DNA from: Sulfurovum sp.
GTDB lineage: Bacteria; Campylobacterota; Campylobacteria; Campylobacterales; Sulfurovaceae
Assembly: GCA_027046415.1 (NCBI GenBank)
Contig: JALTYW010000017.1
Span: forward strand, 1-6,556
Direction: 5' to 3'
DNA: 6,556 nt
In this document: positions 6,479 to 6,556 of the stretch, piece after piece
Layout of the letters: every line of letters begins with the position of its first letter
How positions within the stretch are numbered: position 1 is the stretch's first letter
The notes under the pieces: model-generated
What the model saw: the letters and a program-made list of their open reading frames with translations, nothing else
Databases searched by the model: none
What the model was told of the DNA's origin: nothing
Position numbers and translations under genes: made by a program

Positions 6479-6556
6479 CTATATCCAAATATTGTCAATC
6501 AGCCTCGGCTTCCCCACCCATGCGGCGACAAGAATGATCGTATTACCTATCTCGAC
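6479..6556 (-). CDS. panC: Pantothenate synthetase, C-terminal 25 residues (cut by window edge)
   Basis: PanC joins pantoate and beta-alanine, using ATP, in the cytoplasm (vitamin B5/coenzyme A pathway). Only the last 25 codons and the TAG stop are in the window. The peptide reads VEIGNTIILVAAWVGKPRL followed by IDNIWI. This fits the PanC C-terminus, where a strand of type NT.LVAA is followed by VG..RL(I/L)DN; it closely resembles the Helicobacter PanC end as I remember it. The rest, including the ATP-binding HIGH-like motif, is outside. The next gene on the same strand is the DUF1566 protein, 62 bp away. The call rests on a short fragment but the motif is distinctive. Confidence 0.8.
   Translation of the reverse strand, partial: VEIGNTIILVAAWVGKPRLIDNIWI

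Overview
The window is an ordinary chromosomal stretch from a Campylobacterota (former Epsilonproteobacteria) genome, probably a Sulfurovum- or Sulfurimonas-like sulfur/hydrogen oxidiser. This is inferred from the flavour of the FtsI, FtsW, MurG and PanC proteins (FtsI and the PanC C-terminus resemble what I remember of Helicobacter/Campylobacter proteins), from TAAAAT-type -10 boxes without clear -35 boxes, and from moderate GC. No database search was possible, so the genus is a guess.

Layout: 1-639 is the 5' end of alaS (minus strand, runs off the left edge). 749-1228 is a small lipoprotein of unknown function (minus) with an Asp/Gly/Tyr repeat and a duplicated Cys-containing beta module. 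1299-2336 is murG and 2352-3536 is ftsW, a tight two-gene unit on the minus strand transcribed ftsW to murG. Facing away from it at 3629-5701 (plus) is ftsI, the class B penicillin-binding protein. 5706-6416 (minus) is a secreted protein with a PEGA-like N-terminal domain and a DUF1566 C-terminal domain, convergent with ftsI and only 4 bp from it. 6479-6556 is the last 25 codons of panC (minus), cut by the right edge.

How the genes work together: MurG makes lipid II at the inner face of the membrane. FtsW (SEDS glycosyltransferase) polymerises it outside the membrane, and FtsI cross-links the new glycan at the septum. FtsW and FtsI are therefore cognate partners encoded back to back from a 92-bp shared regulatory region holding two opposing -10 boxes in an inverted repeat. 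alaS (translation) and panC (pantothenate synthesis) are unrelated housekeeping neighbours. The lipoprotein and the DUF1566 protein are uncharacterised envelope proteins.

I found no RNA genes, CRISPR array, insertion sequence, phage gene or defence system, and no gene-free stretch longer than 110 bp. The points most worth a second look are a heptamer tandem repeat inside murG, a long acidic-then-cationic proline-rich tail on FtsI, the internal duplication in the lipoprotein, and the symmetric ftsW/ftsI promoter region. None of these is strong evidence for a new system.
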